Position numbers and translations under genes: made by a program
Shown: piece by piece, positions 8,441 through 17,305 of the stretch
Numbering within the stretch: position 1 is the first letter of the stretch
Layout: each line of letters starts with the position of its first letter
Notes under the pieces: generated by a model
Database searches by the model: none
The model's input: the letters and a program-made list of their open reading frames with translations, nothing else
Told to the model about the DNA's origin: nothing
From: Alcaligenaceae bacterium
GTDB taxonomy: Bacteria > Pseudomonadota > Gammaproteobacteria > Burkholderiales > Burkholderiaceae_B
NCBI GenBank assembly: GCA_947378965.1
Contig: CANCMG010000008.1
Coordinates: forward strand, 1-64,000
Reading direction: 5' to 3'
DNA length: 64,000 nucleotides

Positions 8441-8810
8441 AGTGATGACGTCTTTGGCTCAGCCTTATCTTGAAGGTTTAACTGAGCACGTGTTGCGTTA
8501 TCAGCATTGCAGCGCCTGTGTGCGCGCACAAACTTTTGCTCATGATGCTTGTCAGTTTTGTGGCGCCGAGTCGCTCGCTTGGCATACCTCAACCGGGCGT
8601 GGTCAGGTGCACGCAGTCACCGTGGTTGGCCGGGCACCGTCAGATGCTTTTCGTGCGTTGGCGCCCTATACCCTTGTGGTGGTGACACTCGAAGAGGGCG
8701 CGCGCCTAATGGGGCACGCCACACGCGGTGTACAAATCGGTGATGCCGTCACCGCGACATTTTTTAAACATCTTGATCAAACTCTTGTGCGTTTTGAACC
8801 TGTTGGCTAA
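8385..8810 (+). CDS. DUF35 / Zn-ribbon OB-fold protein, thiolase partner
   Basis: The family has an N-terminal rubredoxin-like zinc ribbon and an OB fold that binds acyl-CoA and channels it to a thiolase. The four cysteines are seen as CSACVRAQTFAHDACQFCG, followed by an OB-fold half (GRGQVHAVTVV to FFKHLDQTLVRFEPVG). From 8385 the product is 141 residues. The start could equally be the ATG at 8424 (128 residues), because the extra N-terminus comes only from the 39-bp repeat. It forms a pair with the preceding Cys-less thiolase. Confidence 0.88.
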   Translation: MTTHQSLSLENEAMTTNQSVMTSLAQPYLEGLTEHVLRYQHCSACVRAQTFAHDACQFCGAESLAWHTSTGRGQVHAVTVVGRAPSDAFRALAPYTLVVVTLEEGARLMGHATRGVQIGDAVTATFFKHLDQTLVRFEPVG

Positions 8811-8935
8811 CGCTCGATTAGATCGTCTCTTATTGTCATTTAAGACTGTCTTCATGTCTCAGTTTCGTCTTGATGAAAGACGAGTACCTGAGCAAGATGG
8901 TCTTTTTACGGCCTACGCTTTCAACCGGAATTTTT

Positions 8936-11032
8936 ATGTCTGACTTACTAGAAACAGCATTGAATCCTCGCACGGTTGCCATTATCGGCGCCTCAGAAAA
9001 TATCCATAAAATTGGCGGACGGCCGATTTATTTCATGCAAAAGGGTGGCTTCAAGGGCACGATTTATCCGATCAATCCAAGTCGTGAAGAGGTGCAAGGT
9101 TTAAAAAGTTATGCATCGCTCGCCCAGTTGCCCGAAGTGCCTGAACTCGTGTTGATTGTGGTGGCGGGAGATAAGGCCGTTGAGGCGGTTGAGGATTGCG
9201 CCGCGCGCGGCGTGAAGTCAGTGGTGGTGATGGCCTCTGGCTTTGGTGAAACCGGCCCAGAAGGCCGCGCCACGCAACAGCGCATGACGGATGCAGGGCG
9301 TGCGACGGGTATGCGTATCTATGGCCCCAATACGCACGGCCTAGCAAATTTCGGTACGGGTGCGATTGCTGGGTTCTCGACCATGTTCATTGAACGTCCG
9401 CCGCAAGACGGGCCCGTTGCCGTGTTGAGCCAAAGTGGCGGCATGAGTGCGATGGTGTACGGGTTGCTGCGCGAGCGTGGCATCGGTGTGCGTCACGTAC
9501 ACGCCACCGGTAATGAAGCGGACGTCACTGTGGCTGAAATGGCCTGGGCGATTGCACACGACCCTGAAATCAAACTGATGTTGCTGTATCTCGAAAATAT
9601 TGCCAACCCTGAAATCTTGGCGCGTACCGCTGCGTATGCACGCACGCGTGGTTTACCGATTATTGCAGTCAAGGCGGGGCGTACCGCAGGTGGGCAACAG
9701 GCCGCATCGACTCACACGGGTTCGATGGCGAACGAAGAGCGCGTCGTTGATGCGTTCTTTAAAAAGCATGGCATTTGGCGCGTGCGTGACCCGCATGCGC
9801 AAGCGTTGTGCGCGCAGGCCTACTTAAAAGGTTGGCGTCCAACGGGTAATCGGCTGGTCGTGATCAGTAATTCGGGCGCCAGTTGTGTGATGGGGGCCGA
9901 TGCCGCCGAAGAAAACGGCTTAGACCTTGCGGTCTTGTCGGAGTCTACACAGAAGGCCGTTGCAACGTCGTTACCAGGTTTTGCCACCACAACAAATCCG
10001 ATTGACATCACGGCTGCGTTGTTATCCAACAGCAATTTATTTAGCGAAGTGCTGCCGGCAGTGGCGCAGGATCCGTCGGCAGATATGTTTTTTATTAATA
10101 TCCCCGTCGCCGGGGCGGGCTATGACGTTGAGGCCTTTGCTCGGGATACCGCAAAGTTTGAAGCGTTGACAGGTAAACCAGTTGCGGTGGCGGCTTGGCA
10201 AGATACGGTGGCCAAACCTTTTATTGCAGCAGGTGTGCCGACCTTCGCAAATGAGGCGCAGGCGGTCAGTGTATTGGGGCAGTTGGCCGCGCATACGGCC
10301 TTGATGAACGAGTCGTTCGAGCCTTGGCATGACCTGGCCGAGGTGCGGGTGCCTGAGGGGTCGGCGGCGTATTGCAGTGAGGCCCAGACTTTAAAGCTGT
10401 TAGCCGCCCATGGCGTTCCAATCGTTAAGCATCAGTTGTGCCAGACAGCGGCCGAAGTTCGCGAGGCCTTTGTTTCGGTCGGCGGCCCAGTCGTCATCAA
10501 GGCCTGTTCGGCTGAGGTACCTCATAAATCAGAGTTCGGCTTGGTGGCCTTAGGCGTGCAAACGGCTGATGTGGCCGCAACGATCTTTGAGTCGCAACGC
10601 AAAAAATTAATGCAAATGAATGTCAGCCACGAGGGCATTATTGTGGCCGCGATGAGTCGTGGTCGTCACGAGTGCATGGTGGGGGCGCGCTTTGACCCAG
10701 TGTTTGGCCCTGTGGTCATGATCGGCGCCGGTGGTAAGTATGTTGAGGCGCTCAAAGACTACGCTGTGTTGTTGCCCCCGTTCAGTACGGCTCAAGTCGA
10801 GAAAGCCTTGCGTGGTTTGCGCATGGCGCCTTTGTTAGACGGAGTGCGTGGTGATGCACCGATGGATATTAGCGCCTTCGCAGAGGTCGCTGTGTCGGTC
10901 GGTCGCCTGATGATGGCAGCAGGGTCACGGATTGCCTCGTTGGACTTAAACCCAGTGATGGTGGGGGCGGTGGGCGAGGGTGCTGTGGTGGTCGATGCCT
11001 TGCTCGAACGAGGGCCAACTGGATCAAAGTGA
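8936..11032 (+). CDS. NDP-forming acyl-CoA synthetase (acetate-CoA ligase family)
   Basis: The 698-residue protein has the fused alpha-beta layout of NDP-forming acyl-CoA synthetases. A CoA-binding Rossmann domain (TVAIIGASEN) is followed by two ligase-CoA domains with the phosphohistidine site AASTHTGSMA, and a C-terminal ATP-grasp region (GPVVIKACSAEVPHKSE). It makes acyl-CoA from an acid, CoA and a nucleoside triphosphate. The ATG at 8936 has CCGGAA upstream; a longer in-frame reading from 8870 would add 22 residues not typical of the family. It probably activates the acid of this catabolic run. Confidence 0.92.
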   Translation: MSDLLETALNPRTVAIIGASENIHKIGGRPIYFMQKGGFKGTIYPINPSREEVQGLKSYASLAQLPEVPELVLIVVAGDKAVEAVEDCAARGVKSVVVMASGFGETGPEGRATQQRMTDAGRATGMRIYGPNTHGLANFGTGAIAGFSTMFIERPPQDGPVAVLSQSGGMSAMVYGLLRERGIGVRHVHATGNEADVTVAEMAWAIAHDPEIKLMLLYLENIANPEILARTAAYARTRGLPIIAVKAGRTAGGQQAASTHTGSMANEERVVDAFFKKHGIWRVRDPHAQALCAQAYLKGWRPTGNRLVVISNSGASCVMGADAAEENGLDLAVLSESTQKAVATSLPGFATTTNPIDITAALLSNSNLFSEVLPAVAQDPSADMFFINIPVAGAGYDVEAFARDTAKFEALTGKPVAVAAWQDTVAKPFIAAGVPTFANEAQAVSVLGQLAAHTALMNESFEPWHDLAEVRVPEGSAAYCSEAQTLKLLAAHGVPIVKHQLCQTAAEVREAFVSVGGPVVIKACSAEVPHKSEFGLVALGVQTADVAATIFESQRKKLMQMNVSHEGIIVAAMSRGRHECMVGARFDPVFGPVVMIGAGGKYVEALKDYAVLLPPFSTAQVEKALRGLRMAPLLDGVRGDAPMDISAFAEVAVSVGRLMMAAGSRIASLDLNPVMVGAVGEGAVVVDALLERGPTGSK

Positions 11033-11169
11033 TGCGCGGTGCGAGATAAGATCAGGGAAATCCCTGAAATCCTCTTAGTCCGCAGCATTACAGTGAAGGT
11101 TTCATTGACGCAGTCGACGCACTGCGGCAATATCTTAGATTGCTGACATGACACTTTAAGGAAAACATC

Positions 11170-12744
11170 ATGCGCCGTCCACTTCTTGCCGTCGTGCTTG
11201 CCGCGGCTCTGTTGCTGCCAACCTTAGGCAGTGCAAAAACCTTCAAATGGACTAGTCAGGGCGATATCTTGACGCTTGATCCGCACTCGCAAAATGAAGG
11301 CCTGAATATTGTGGCTAACTTGTGGGTGTATGACGGCCTGCTTCGGTACAACGAAAAATTTGAGCTTACGCCTGCCTTGGCGACTGCGTGGGAGCAAGTT
11401 ACCCCGACCTTATGGCGTTTTAAATTACGCGAAGGTGTGAAGTTTCATGATGGATCGGCCTTTACAGCTGATGATGTTGTCTTCTCGATCAATCGCGCCT
11501 TGGCACCTTCGTCGCAGTTTAAATCGTATGCCGCCGGTATCACCAAAGTCACTGCGCTTGATCCCTTGACCGTTGAGATTGCGACCGAGGGTGGGCCGAA
11601 CCCCGTGTTACTGCGTCAGTTGCCCACGCTTGCCATGATGAGTAAAGCCTGGTCTGAAAAAAATAACGTGATGACACCGCAAGACTTTAATAAAAAAGAA
11701 GAAAGTTTCGCGGCACGCAATGCAATGGGTACAGGCCCATATATGTTGAAGTCGCGCGAAGTCGACATCAAGACTGTCTACGCTGAAAACGCAAACTGGT
11801 GGGGCAAGCCTACGAAAAAAGGCAATGTCACTGAAATTGTCTACACGCCGATTAAACAAAATGCGACCCGTACGGCGGCCCTGCTGTCGGGTGAGGTGGA
11901 TTTTGTTTTAGACCCTGCAGTGCAAGATCTAGACCGCCTGCGTCAGCAAGTCAAAGTCCTCGATGGTAATGAGCAGCGCACGATCTATATTGCGATGGAT
12001 GTTGCGAGCCCCGAGTTGAAGTACAGCAATATCAAAGGCAAAAATCCTTTTGCCGATGTGCGTGTGCGCGAGGCGCTCTATCTGTCGATCGATATCGAGA
12101 CGATTAAAAAAGCAGTGATGCGTGGGTTGTCATTGCCGACTGGCACAATGATTGCGCCTCAAGTGAACGGTTGGACACCTGAGCTGGGCAAGCGGGTGCC
12201 TTATGACTTGAATAAAGCTAGGGCATTATTGAAAGAAGCAGGTTATGAAAATAATCTTGAATTTACGCTTGACTGCCCGAACAATCGTTATATCAACGAC
12301 GAAGCTATTTGCCAGGCTGTGGTTGCCATGTGGGCAAAGGCAGGCATGAAGGCCAAATTAAATGCGATGCCGCGTGCGACGTTTTTCCCGAAAGTGGGTA
12401 GCAATGACACAAGCATTTATCTGTTCGGTTGGGGTGTGCCAACTTTCGATGCCTTCTATTCGCTCGAGGCGTTGATCCATAGCAAAGGAGCCGGCGCTTT
12501 CGGTTCGTTTAACTATGGCAATTATTCAAATCCAAAGGTCGATAAACTGATCGATGCCATTCAAACTGAAGTCGATGCAGCAAAGCGCACCGCCATGATT
12601 CACGAAGCCTTGAATATCGTGAAAAGCGACTTTGGAATGATTCCTTTGCATGATCAGATTATCCCTTGGGCGATGAAGAAAAATGTCAACGCGATCCATC
12701 GTGCCGATAACCGCCCCGTGGTGGATTGGATTACGATTGATTAA
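11170..12744 (+). CDS. periplasmic binding protein of a dipeptide/oligopeptide-type ABC importer
   Basis: The 524-residue SBP_bac_5 family protein begins with a Sec signal peptide (hydrophobic core LLAVVLAAALLLPTLG, cleavage near residue 23) with no lipobox Cys, so it should be free in the periplasm. The family hallmarks WRFKLREGVKFHDG and TADDVVFSINRAL are present. AAGGAAAAC is the ribosome site. It is the first gene of a five-gene importer (binding protein, two permeases, two ATPases), and a terminator follows it. The ligand could be a peptide, glutathione or another solute; the sequence does not say which. Confidence 0.93.
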   Translation: MRRPLLAVVLAAALLLPTLGSAKTFKWTSQGDILTLDPHSQNEGLNIVANLWVYDGLLRYNEKFELTPALATAWEQVTPTLWRFKLREGVKFHDGSAFTADDVVFSINRALAPSSQFKSYAAGITKVTALDPLTVEIATEGGPNPVLLRQLPTLAMMSKAWSEKNNVMTPQDFNKKEESFAARNAMGTGPYMLKSREVDIKTVYAENANWWGKPTKKGNVTEIVYTPIKQNATRTAALLSGEVDFVLDPAVQDLDRLRQQVKVLDGNEQRTIYIAMDVASPELKYSNIKGKNPFADVRVREALYLSIDIETIKKAVMRGLSLPTGTMIAPQVNGWTPELGKRVPYDLNKARALLKEAGYENNLEFTLDCPNNRYINDEAICQAVVAMWAKAGMKAKLNAMPRATFFPKVGSNDTSIYLFGWGVPTFDAFYSLEALIHSKGAGAFGSFNYGNYSNPKVDKLIDAIQTEVDAAKRTAMIHEALNIVKSDFGMIPLHDQIIPWAMKKNVNAIHRADNRPVVDWITID

Positions 12745-12850
12745 CGATTGGGTTGCAAGTGATTACCCGTTCGCTCACAATCTTATTCACGGTTAGGTCA
12801 CAGGTTTTAATCGCTAAGTTAGTGAAGCACGACTGATTAACAAGCCCGTC

Positions 12851-12884
12851 TCACGGCACCCTCGTGGTGCCGTGATGTTTTTTT
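12851..12884 (+). terminator. strong hairpin plus T-tract between binding-protein and permease genes
   Basis: A perfect 10-bp stem pairs 12851-12860 with 12866-12875 around a CTCGT loop, followed by a TG and seven T's to 12884. The T-tract ends eight bases before the permease ATG and touches its ribosome site, so it probably acts as a partial terminator or attenuator that keeps the binding protein in excess over the membrane subunits. Confidence 0.88.
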
Positions 12885-12892
12885 GAGAATAC

Positions 12893-13882
12893 ATGTTTGC
12901 TTTTATTGTGCGTCGATTGATTCAGGCTGTGGGTGTCATGCTCGCGGTGGCGCTGTTGGCGTTTATTCTGTTTCAGTATGTAGGTGATCCCGTGACCATC
13001 ATGCTGGGGCAAGAGGCCACGCCTGCAGAGCGTGATCGGTTGCGTGAGCAGCTCGGGCTCGGTGACCCAGTGTTCGTGCAGTTTTATCATTTTGTCGTGA
13101 ATGCCGTGCAGGGCGATTTTGGTTTGTCGTTGCGTCAAGGGCAAAAGGTTTCCACGCTGTTGCGCGAGCGCTTGCCCGCCACACTTGAACTGTCTATTGC
13201 CGCAGCGCTGATTGCCTTGGTGGTCGGGCTTCCCTTGGGGGTTTACACGGCTCTTAAGCGGCACGGCAAATTGTCGCAAGCGTTACTGGCGTTTTCGTTG
13301 CTGGGTGTATCGCTGCCAACCTTTTTAATTGGTATTTTGTTAATTTTGATTTTCTCGGTGTCCTTAGGATGGTTGCCCAGCTATGGGCGAGGTGACACGA
13401 TCAGGCTTGGCTGGTGGTCGACGGGCTTATTGACCCAAAGTGGCTGGACCCATTTGGTCTTGCCCGCCATCACACTATCACTGTTTCAAGTGGCGCTTGT
13501 GTTGCGGTTGGTGCGCTCTGAGATGCTTGAGGTCTTGCGTACCGATTACATTAAGTTTGCCCGTGCGCGCGGCTTAACCAAGCGCGCGATTCATTTCGGG
13601 CATGCTCTCAAAAATACGTTAGTTCCGGTGATCACGATCATGGGCCTTCAGTTGGGTGGCATTATCGCGTTTGCGATTGTGACTGAGACGGTATTTCAGT
13701 GGCCAGGTATGGGTCTCTTATTTATTCAGGCGGTACAGTTTGCCGATATACCCGTGATGGCTGCGTACCTATGCTTAATTTCACTGATCTTTGTGGCGAT
13801 TAACCTAACGGTTGATCTCTTGTATTTTGCAGTCGATCCGCGCCTCAGGGCCGGGCTGGGCAAACATTCTGGGGGTCACTGA
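12893..13882 (+). CDS. ABC importer permease, DppB/OppB type
   Basis: A 329-residue inner-membrane protein with six predicted transmembrane segments. It starts with the family pattern FIVRRLIQAVGVML, contains the EAA-like cytoplasmic loop KFARARGLTKRAIHFGHALKNTLVPV, and ends with a DPRLR motif. It forms the heterodimeric channel with the following DppC-type protein. The start is close behind the terminator, with only a short GAGAA as ribosome site. The next gene begins at its stop codon (TGATG). Confidence 0.94.
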   Translation: MFAFIVRRLIQAVGVMLAVALLAFILFQYVGDPVTIMLGQEATPAERDRLREQLGLGDPVFVQFYHFVVNAVQGDFGLSLRQGQKVSTLLRERLPATLELSIAAALIALVVGLPLGVYTALKRHGKLSQALLAFSLLGVSLPTFLIGILLILIFSVSLGWLPSYGRGDTIRLGWWSTGLLTQSGWTHLVLPAITLSLFQVALVLRLVRSEMLEVLRTDYIKFARARGLTKRAIHFGHALKNTLVPVITIMGLQLGGIIAFAIVTETVFQWPGMGLLFIQAVQFADIPVMAAYLCLISLIFVAINLTVDLLYFAVDPRLRAGLGKHSGGH

Positions 13883-14796
13883 TGCGCGCCGCGCTTGCTA
13901 AATTCTGGGACGGAGATCTGGCTTGGTCTTGGCGCAATACGCCGGTTGCGATCGTGGCAACTGTGCTGCTGGCTATTTTGTTAATTGCTGCGTTTGGCGC
14001 AGATGTGTTCGCGCCACACAATCCCTTTGATCTTGCGACGATCAATTTGATCGATGCGTTAAAGCCACCGGTCTGGCATCCTGAGGGCACCAAAGAGTAT
14101 TTGCTGGGTACGGACAGCCAAGGACGTGATCTGCTGTCTGCGCTGATGTATGGCACGCGCGTGTCTTTATTGATTGGTTTGGCTGCAGTTATTGGCGCGA
14201 TGTTCTTAGGGATCGTGCTGGGTTTGATTTCTGGTTATGCTGGTGGCCGCGTTGATGCCTTGATCATGCGAATTGCCGATGTGCAGTTGTCGTTTCCAGC
14301 CATCCTGATCGCGCTGCTCATTGATGGCGTAGCCCGCGTAGTGGTGCCGGGTGATATGCATGAAGTGATTGCGTTTCCGGTGTTAATCGGTGCGATTGCC
14401 CTGGCGGGTTGGCCTCAGTATGCTCGCACCGTGCGCGGTTCAACGCTCGTTGAAAAAAATCGCGAGTACGTGCAGGCCGCACGGGTGATTGGGATCTCGC
14501 CGCCTGTCATCATGTTTAGACACGTATTGCCAAACGTATTGGGCCCCGTGCTTGTGTTAGCTACGATTCATTTGGCGTCGGCCATCATCACTGAGGCAAC
14601 ACTCTCATTTTTGGGTGTGGGCGTTCCACCAACGTCGCCTTCGCTGGGCACATTAATTCGAATCGGTAATGATTTTTTATTTTCGGGCGAATGGTGGATT
14701 ACGATTTTTCCGGGGGCGGCACTGGTATTGCTGGTGTTATCGGTCAATTTATTGGGGGATTGGCTGCGTGATGCACTGAACCCTCGCTTGAGTTGA
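13882..14796 (+). CDS. ABC importer permease, DppC/OppC type
   Basis: This 304-residue protein has an N-terminal soluble stretch, the family marker GTDSQGRDLLSALMYGTRVSL, shortened here in mind to GTDSQGRD, several transmembrane segments, and a coupling loop with EYVQAARVIG. It pairs with the DppB-type permease. The end LRDALNPRLS is typical. The start overlaps the upstream stop by one base, so translation is coupled. Confidence 0.94.
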   Translation: MRAALAKFWDGDLAWSWRNTPVAIVATVLLAILLIAAFGADVFAPHNPFDLATINLIDALKPPVWHPEGTKEYLLGTDSQGRDLLSALMYGTRVSLLIGLAAVIGAMFLGIVLGLISGYAGGRVDALIMRIADVQLSFPAILIALLIDGVARVVVPGDMHEVIAFPVLIGAIALAGWPQYARTVRGSTLVEKNREYVQAARVIGISPPVIMFRHVLPNVLGPVLVLATIHLASAIITEATLSFLGVGVPPTSPSLGTLIRIGNDFLFSGEWWITIFPGAALVLLVLSVNLLGDWLRDALNPRLS

Positions 14797-14804
14797 GTCG
14801 CCCG

Positions 14805-15785
14805 ATGTCCAATATTCTTGAAATTAAAAACCTAAGTGTTGAGTTTCCGACACGCCACGGGACGCTGAAAGCGTTGAATGAGGTCTCGTTTTCGATCGCT
14901 GCCGGTGAAGTGGTTGGTGTTGTGGGCGAATCTGGTGCCGGTAAATCTTTAACCGGCGCAGCCATTATTGGTTTGCTTGAACCGCCTGGACGGATATCGG
15001 GCGGCGAAATCTTGCTTGAAGGACGCCGTATCGATCAGTTGCCCGATGAACAAATGCGTAAGATTCGCGGGCGTGAGATTGGCGCGATTTTTCAAGATCC
15101 TTTGACTTCATTGAATCCTTTGTATACGGTAGGCCATCAGCTGACTGAAACCATCGTGACACACTTGCCGTTGACTTGGTCGCAAGGACGCAATCGTGCG
15201 ATTGAATTGCTTGAGGCGACTGGGATCCCAGCGGCTCGCGAGCGCATCGATCATTATCCCCATCAATTTTCAGGTGGCATGCGCCAACGTGTGGTGATCG
15301 CCTTGGCGTTGGCGGCCGAGCCCAAGCTGATCGTGGCCGACGAACCCACCACCGCGCTCGATGTTTCGATTCAAGCGCAGATTATTGAATTGCTGAAAAA
15401 GCTCTGTCGCGAACAAGGCGCCGCGGTTATGCTGATCACGCACGACATGGGCGTGATTGCTGAGACGGCTGACCGTGTGGTGGTGATGTACGCAGGTCGT
15501 ATTGCCGAGGTGGGCAAAGTGCGTGACGTTATCCATGCGCCACGGCACCCGTATACGGTTGGCTTAATGGGCTCAATCCCCTCGATTCACCAACACGTTG
15601 AGCGCTTGGTGCAGATTGATGGCACCATGCCGCGGCTGAATGCGATCCCTCAGGGGTGTGCGTTCAACCCACGTTGCGTGAAAGTGATGGATCGTTGCAA
15701 ACTTGAGCGCCCCGAGCTTCATACACTTGAAAGTTCGCAGGTGGCCTGTTGGTTGCATTCAGAGGTTGAAAACAATGGGTGCTGA
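14805..15785 (+). CDS. ABC importer ATPase, DppD/OppD type
   Basis: A 326-residue nucleotide-binding subunit with Walker A GESGAGKS, Q-loop FQDPLTSLNP, signature FSGGMRQRV, Walker B LIVADEPTTALD and a C-terminal oligopeptide-transporter extension with CAFNPRC. In some members the C-terminal cysteines carry an Fe-S cluster. The ATG at 14805 is preferred; a TTG at 14793 inside the previous stop is the alternative. It forms the ATPase dimer with the next gene. Confidence 0.94.
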   Translation: MSNILEIKNLSVEFPTRHGTLKALNEVSFSIAAGEVVGVVGESGAGKSLTGAAIIGLLEPPGRISGGEILLEGRRIDQLPDEQMRKIRGREIGAIFQDPLTSLNPLYTVGHQLTETIVTHLPLTWSQGRNRAIELLEATGIPAARERIDHYPHQFSGGMRQRVVIALALAAEPKLIVADEPTTALDVSIQAQIIELLKKLCREQGAAVMLITHDMGVIAETADRVVVMYAGRIAEVGKVRDVIHAPRHPYTVGLMGSIPSIHQHVERLVQIDGTMPRLNAIPQGCAFNPRCVKVMDRCKLERPELHTLESSQVACWLHSEVENNGC

Positions 15786-16923
15786 TCGTGTTGATGGTGA
15801 GCGATCTTCAGACGTCACGCTGGCTGCAACGGCGGCACCGCTTGCCCAATCCCAGAGTGTTGACGATAGCGCTACGTCCACCTCGGTTGGCCTAGAGATG
15901 ACGGAGGATGCATCTGCGCATGCTTCACAACAGCGCCCGCTGATTGAAGTCAAAAATGCTGCCCGTTGGTTTGATGTGTCATCTCCTTGGCTTGAGCGTG
16001 TCTTAGCGCGTAAGCCGCGCACGGTGTTGCGCGCAGTGGATGGCGTATCGTTTTCAATCCGTAAAGGCGAGACATTAGCCCTAGTTGGTGAATCAGGTTG
16101 TGGTAAGTCAACTATTGCCCGCTTGCTGGTGGGCTTGTATCCACTGACCCATGGCTCGATTACGTTTGATGGTCAGCCCCTGTCAAACATGCAAGGGCGC
16201 AAAGGCTTAGCGTTACGCAAGCGCTTGCAAATGATTTTTCAGGATCCGTATGCAAGCTTGAACCCGCGCTGGCGAGTCGGGCGCATCATTGCCGAACCTA
16301 TGCTGGCGCATACCCAACTGAGTGAGGCTGAGCGGGATGAACGTGTCAGTGCGTTATTGACACAAGTCGGCCTGCATCCCACTGATCAAAGCCGCTACCC
16401 ACACCAGTTCTCAGGCGGGCAGCGCCAGCGTATTTCCATCGCACGCGCACTTGCGGTGAATCCAGAGTTTTTAGTATGTGATGAGCCGACCTCGGCACTT
16501 GATGTATCTGTGCAGGCGCAGGTCTTGAACATCATGAAAGATCTGCAGCGCAGGCTTGGCTTGACCTATTTGTTTATCTCGCACAATCTCGCCGTCGTGC
16601 ATCACGTAGCCGATCGCGTGGGGGTGATGTATCTAGGGCGCATCGTAGAGATCGCTGATCGCGACGCCCTGTTTGAAACTCCTCAGCATCCCTACACTCG
16701 ACTGTTACTCGCGGCGATCCCTGATCTGACTGGCCAGGGCAAATCACGTACGCCCGTTGCAGGCGAAGTGCCTAACCCTCTGAACCCGCCCACTGGTTGC
16801 ACCTTTCACCCACGTTGCCCGCATGCGCGCGAGCAATGCAAAACCGAAGCCCCTGTCATGCAAAACTTCAAAGGCATTGAAGTGGCTTGTCACGGGGTGG
16901 TGCAGGGCTGGGAGATGCGATAG
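15775..16923 (+). CDS. ABC importer ATPase, DppF/OppF type, with N-terminal extension
   Basis: A 382-residue subunit with Walker A GESGCGKS, Q-loop FQDPYASLNPRW, signature FSGGQRQRI, Walker B FLVCDEPTSALD and the C-terminal CTFHPRCPHA. About 60 residues rich in Ala, Ser and Thr precede the ATPase core and are unusual for the family. The ATG at 15775 overlaps the preceding gene by 11 bases. It is the last gene of the importer operon; no terminator is visible before the next promoter. Confidence 0.92.
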   Translation: MGADRVDGERSSDVTLAATAAPLAQSQSVDDSATSTSVGLEMTEDASAHASQQRPLIEVKNAARWFDVSSPWLERVLARKPRTVLRAVDGVSFSIRKGETLALVGESGCGKSTIARLLVGLYPLTHGSITFDGQPLSNMQGRKGLALRKRLQMIFQDPYASLNPRWRVGRIIAEPMLAHTQLSEAERDERVSALLTQVGLHPTDQSRYPHQFSGGQRQRISIARALAVNPEFLVCDEPTSALDVSVQAQVLNIMKDLQRRLGLTYLFISHNLAVVHHVADRVGVMYLGRIVEIADRDALFETPQHPYTRLLLAAIPDLTGQGKSRTPVAGEVPNPLNPPTGCTFHPRCPHAREQCKTEAPVMQNFKGIEVACHGVVQGWEMR

Positions 16924-16946
16924 CGTGGCGACAGCTAGATTCTGGC

Positions 16947-16983
16947 TATACTAGCTGTAACATTCGTAACAGCTGTTTCAGCT
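16947..16983 (+). promoter_or_regulatory. putative promoter and autoregulatory operator of the Phd-like gene
   Basis: A TATACT -10-like element at 16947-16952 runs into a dyad, AGCTGTAAC (16953-16961) and GTAACAGCT (16966-16974), with one mismatch. It is followed by a second AGCTG/CAGCT dyad to 16983. Repeated dyads just before an antitoxin gene fit autorepression by a Phd/YefM dimer. No good -35 box was found. Confidence 0.6.
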
Positions 16984-16996
16984 ATTTGAGGGTATT

Positions 16997-17296
16997 ATGC
17001 GAATCATGACTTCGTTAGCCGCCCAGAATCATTTTGGTGAGTTGATCGACACCTCGCAACGCGAGCCAGTGTTGATCACCCGTCGTGGGCGGCCAGTTTC
17101 AGTGGTGTTTTCGCCTCTAGGCAAACCGCTTGATGTGCTGCTGCAATTGATGGAGTTGTTGCGCACGCTCGCTCCGATCAAAGGCGAAGTTGCTGCAGAA
17201 GCCTTTGATGAATATACCAAGCGCGTACAGGCGCTTGGTTCTGATGTTGGCTTAACTGAAGAGGAGATTACTGCGCTTGTCCACGAAAATCGCTGA
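16997..17296 (+). CDS. Phd/YefM-like antitoxin homologue without adjacent toxin
   Basis: The 99-residue protein has the N-terminal DNA-binding fold of the Phd/YefM family, seen in MTSLAAQNHFGELIDTSQRE and VLITRRGRPVSVVFSP. The C-terminal half, which in complete systems wraps a toxin, is helical and acidic (GLTEEEITALVHENR). No toxin ORF follows; the next gene is convergent and unrelated. The start could be the ATG at 16997 or the one at 17006. It may be an orphan repressor or the remnant of a toxin-antitoxin pair. Confidence 0.8.
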   Translation: MRIMTSLAAQNHFGELIDTSQREPVLITRRGRPVSVVFSPLGKPLDVLLQLMELLRTLAPIKGEVAAEAFDEYTKRVQALGSDVGLTEEEITALVHENR

Positions 17297-17305
17297 CAAA
17301 AAGAC

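Noticed and set aside
11052-11067. Operator or terminator behind the acyl-CoA synthetase gene
   Set aside because: TCAGGG-AAAT-CCCTGA is a short palindrome only, with no T-tract and no promoter next to it.
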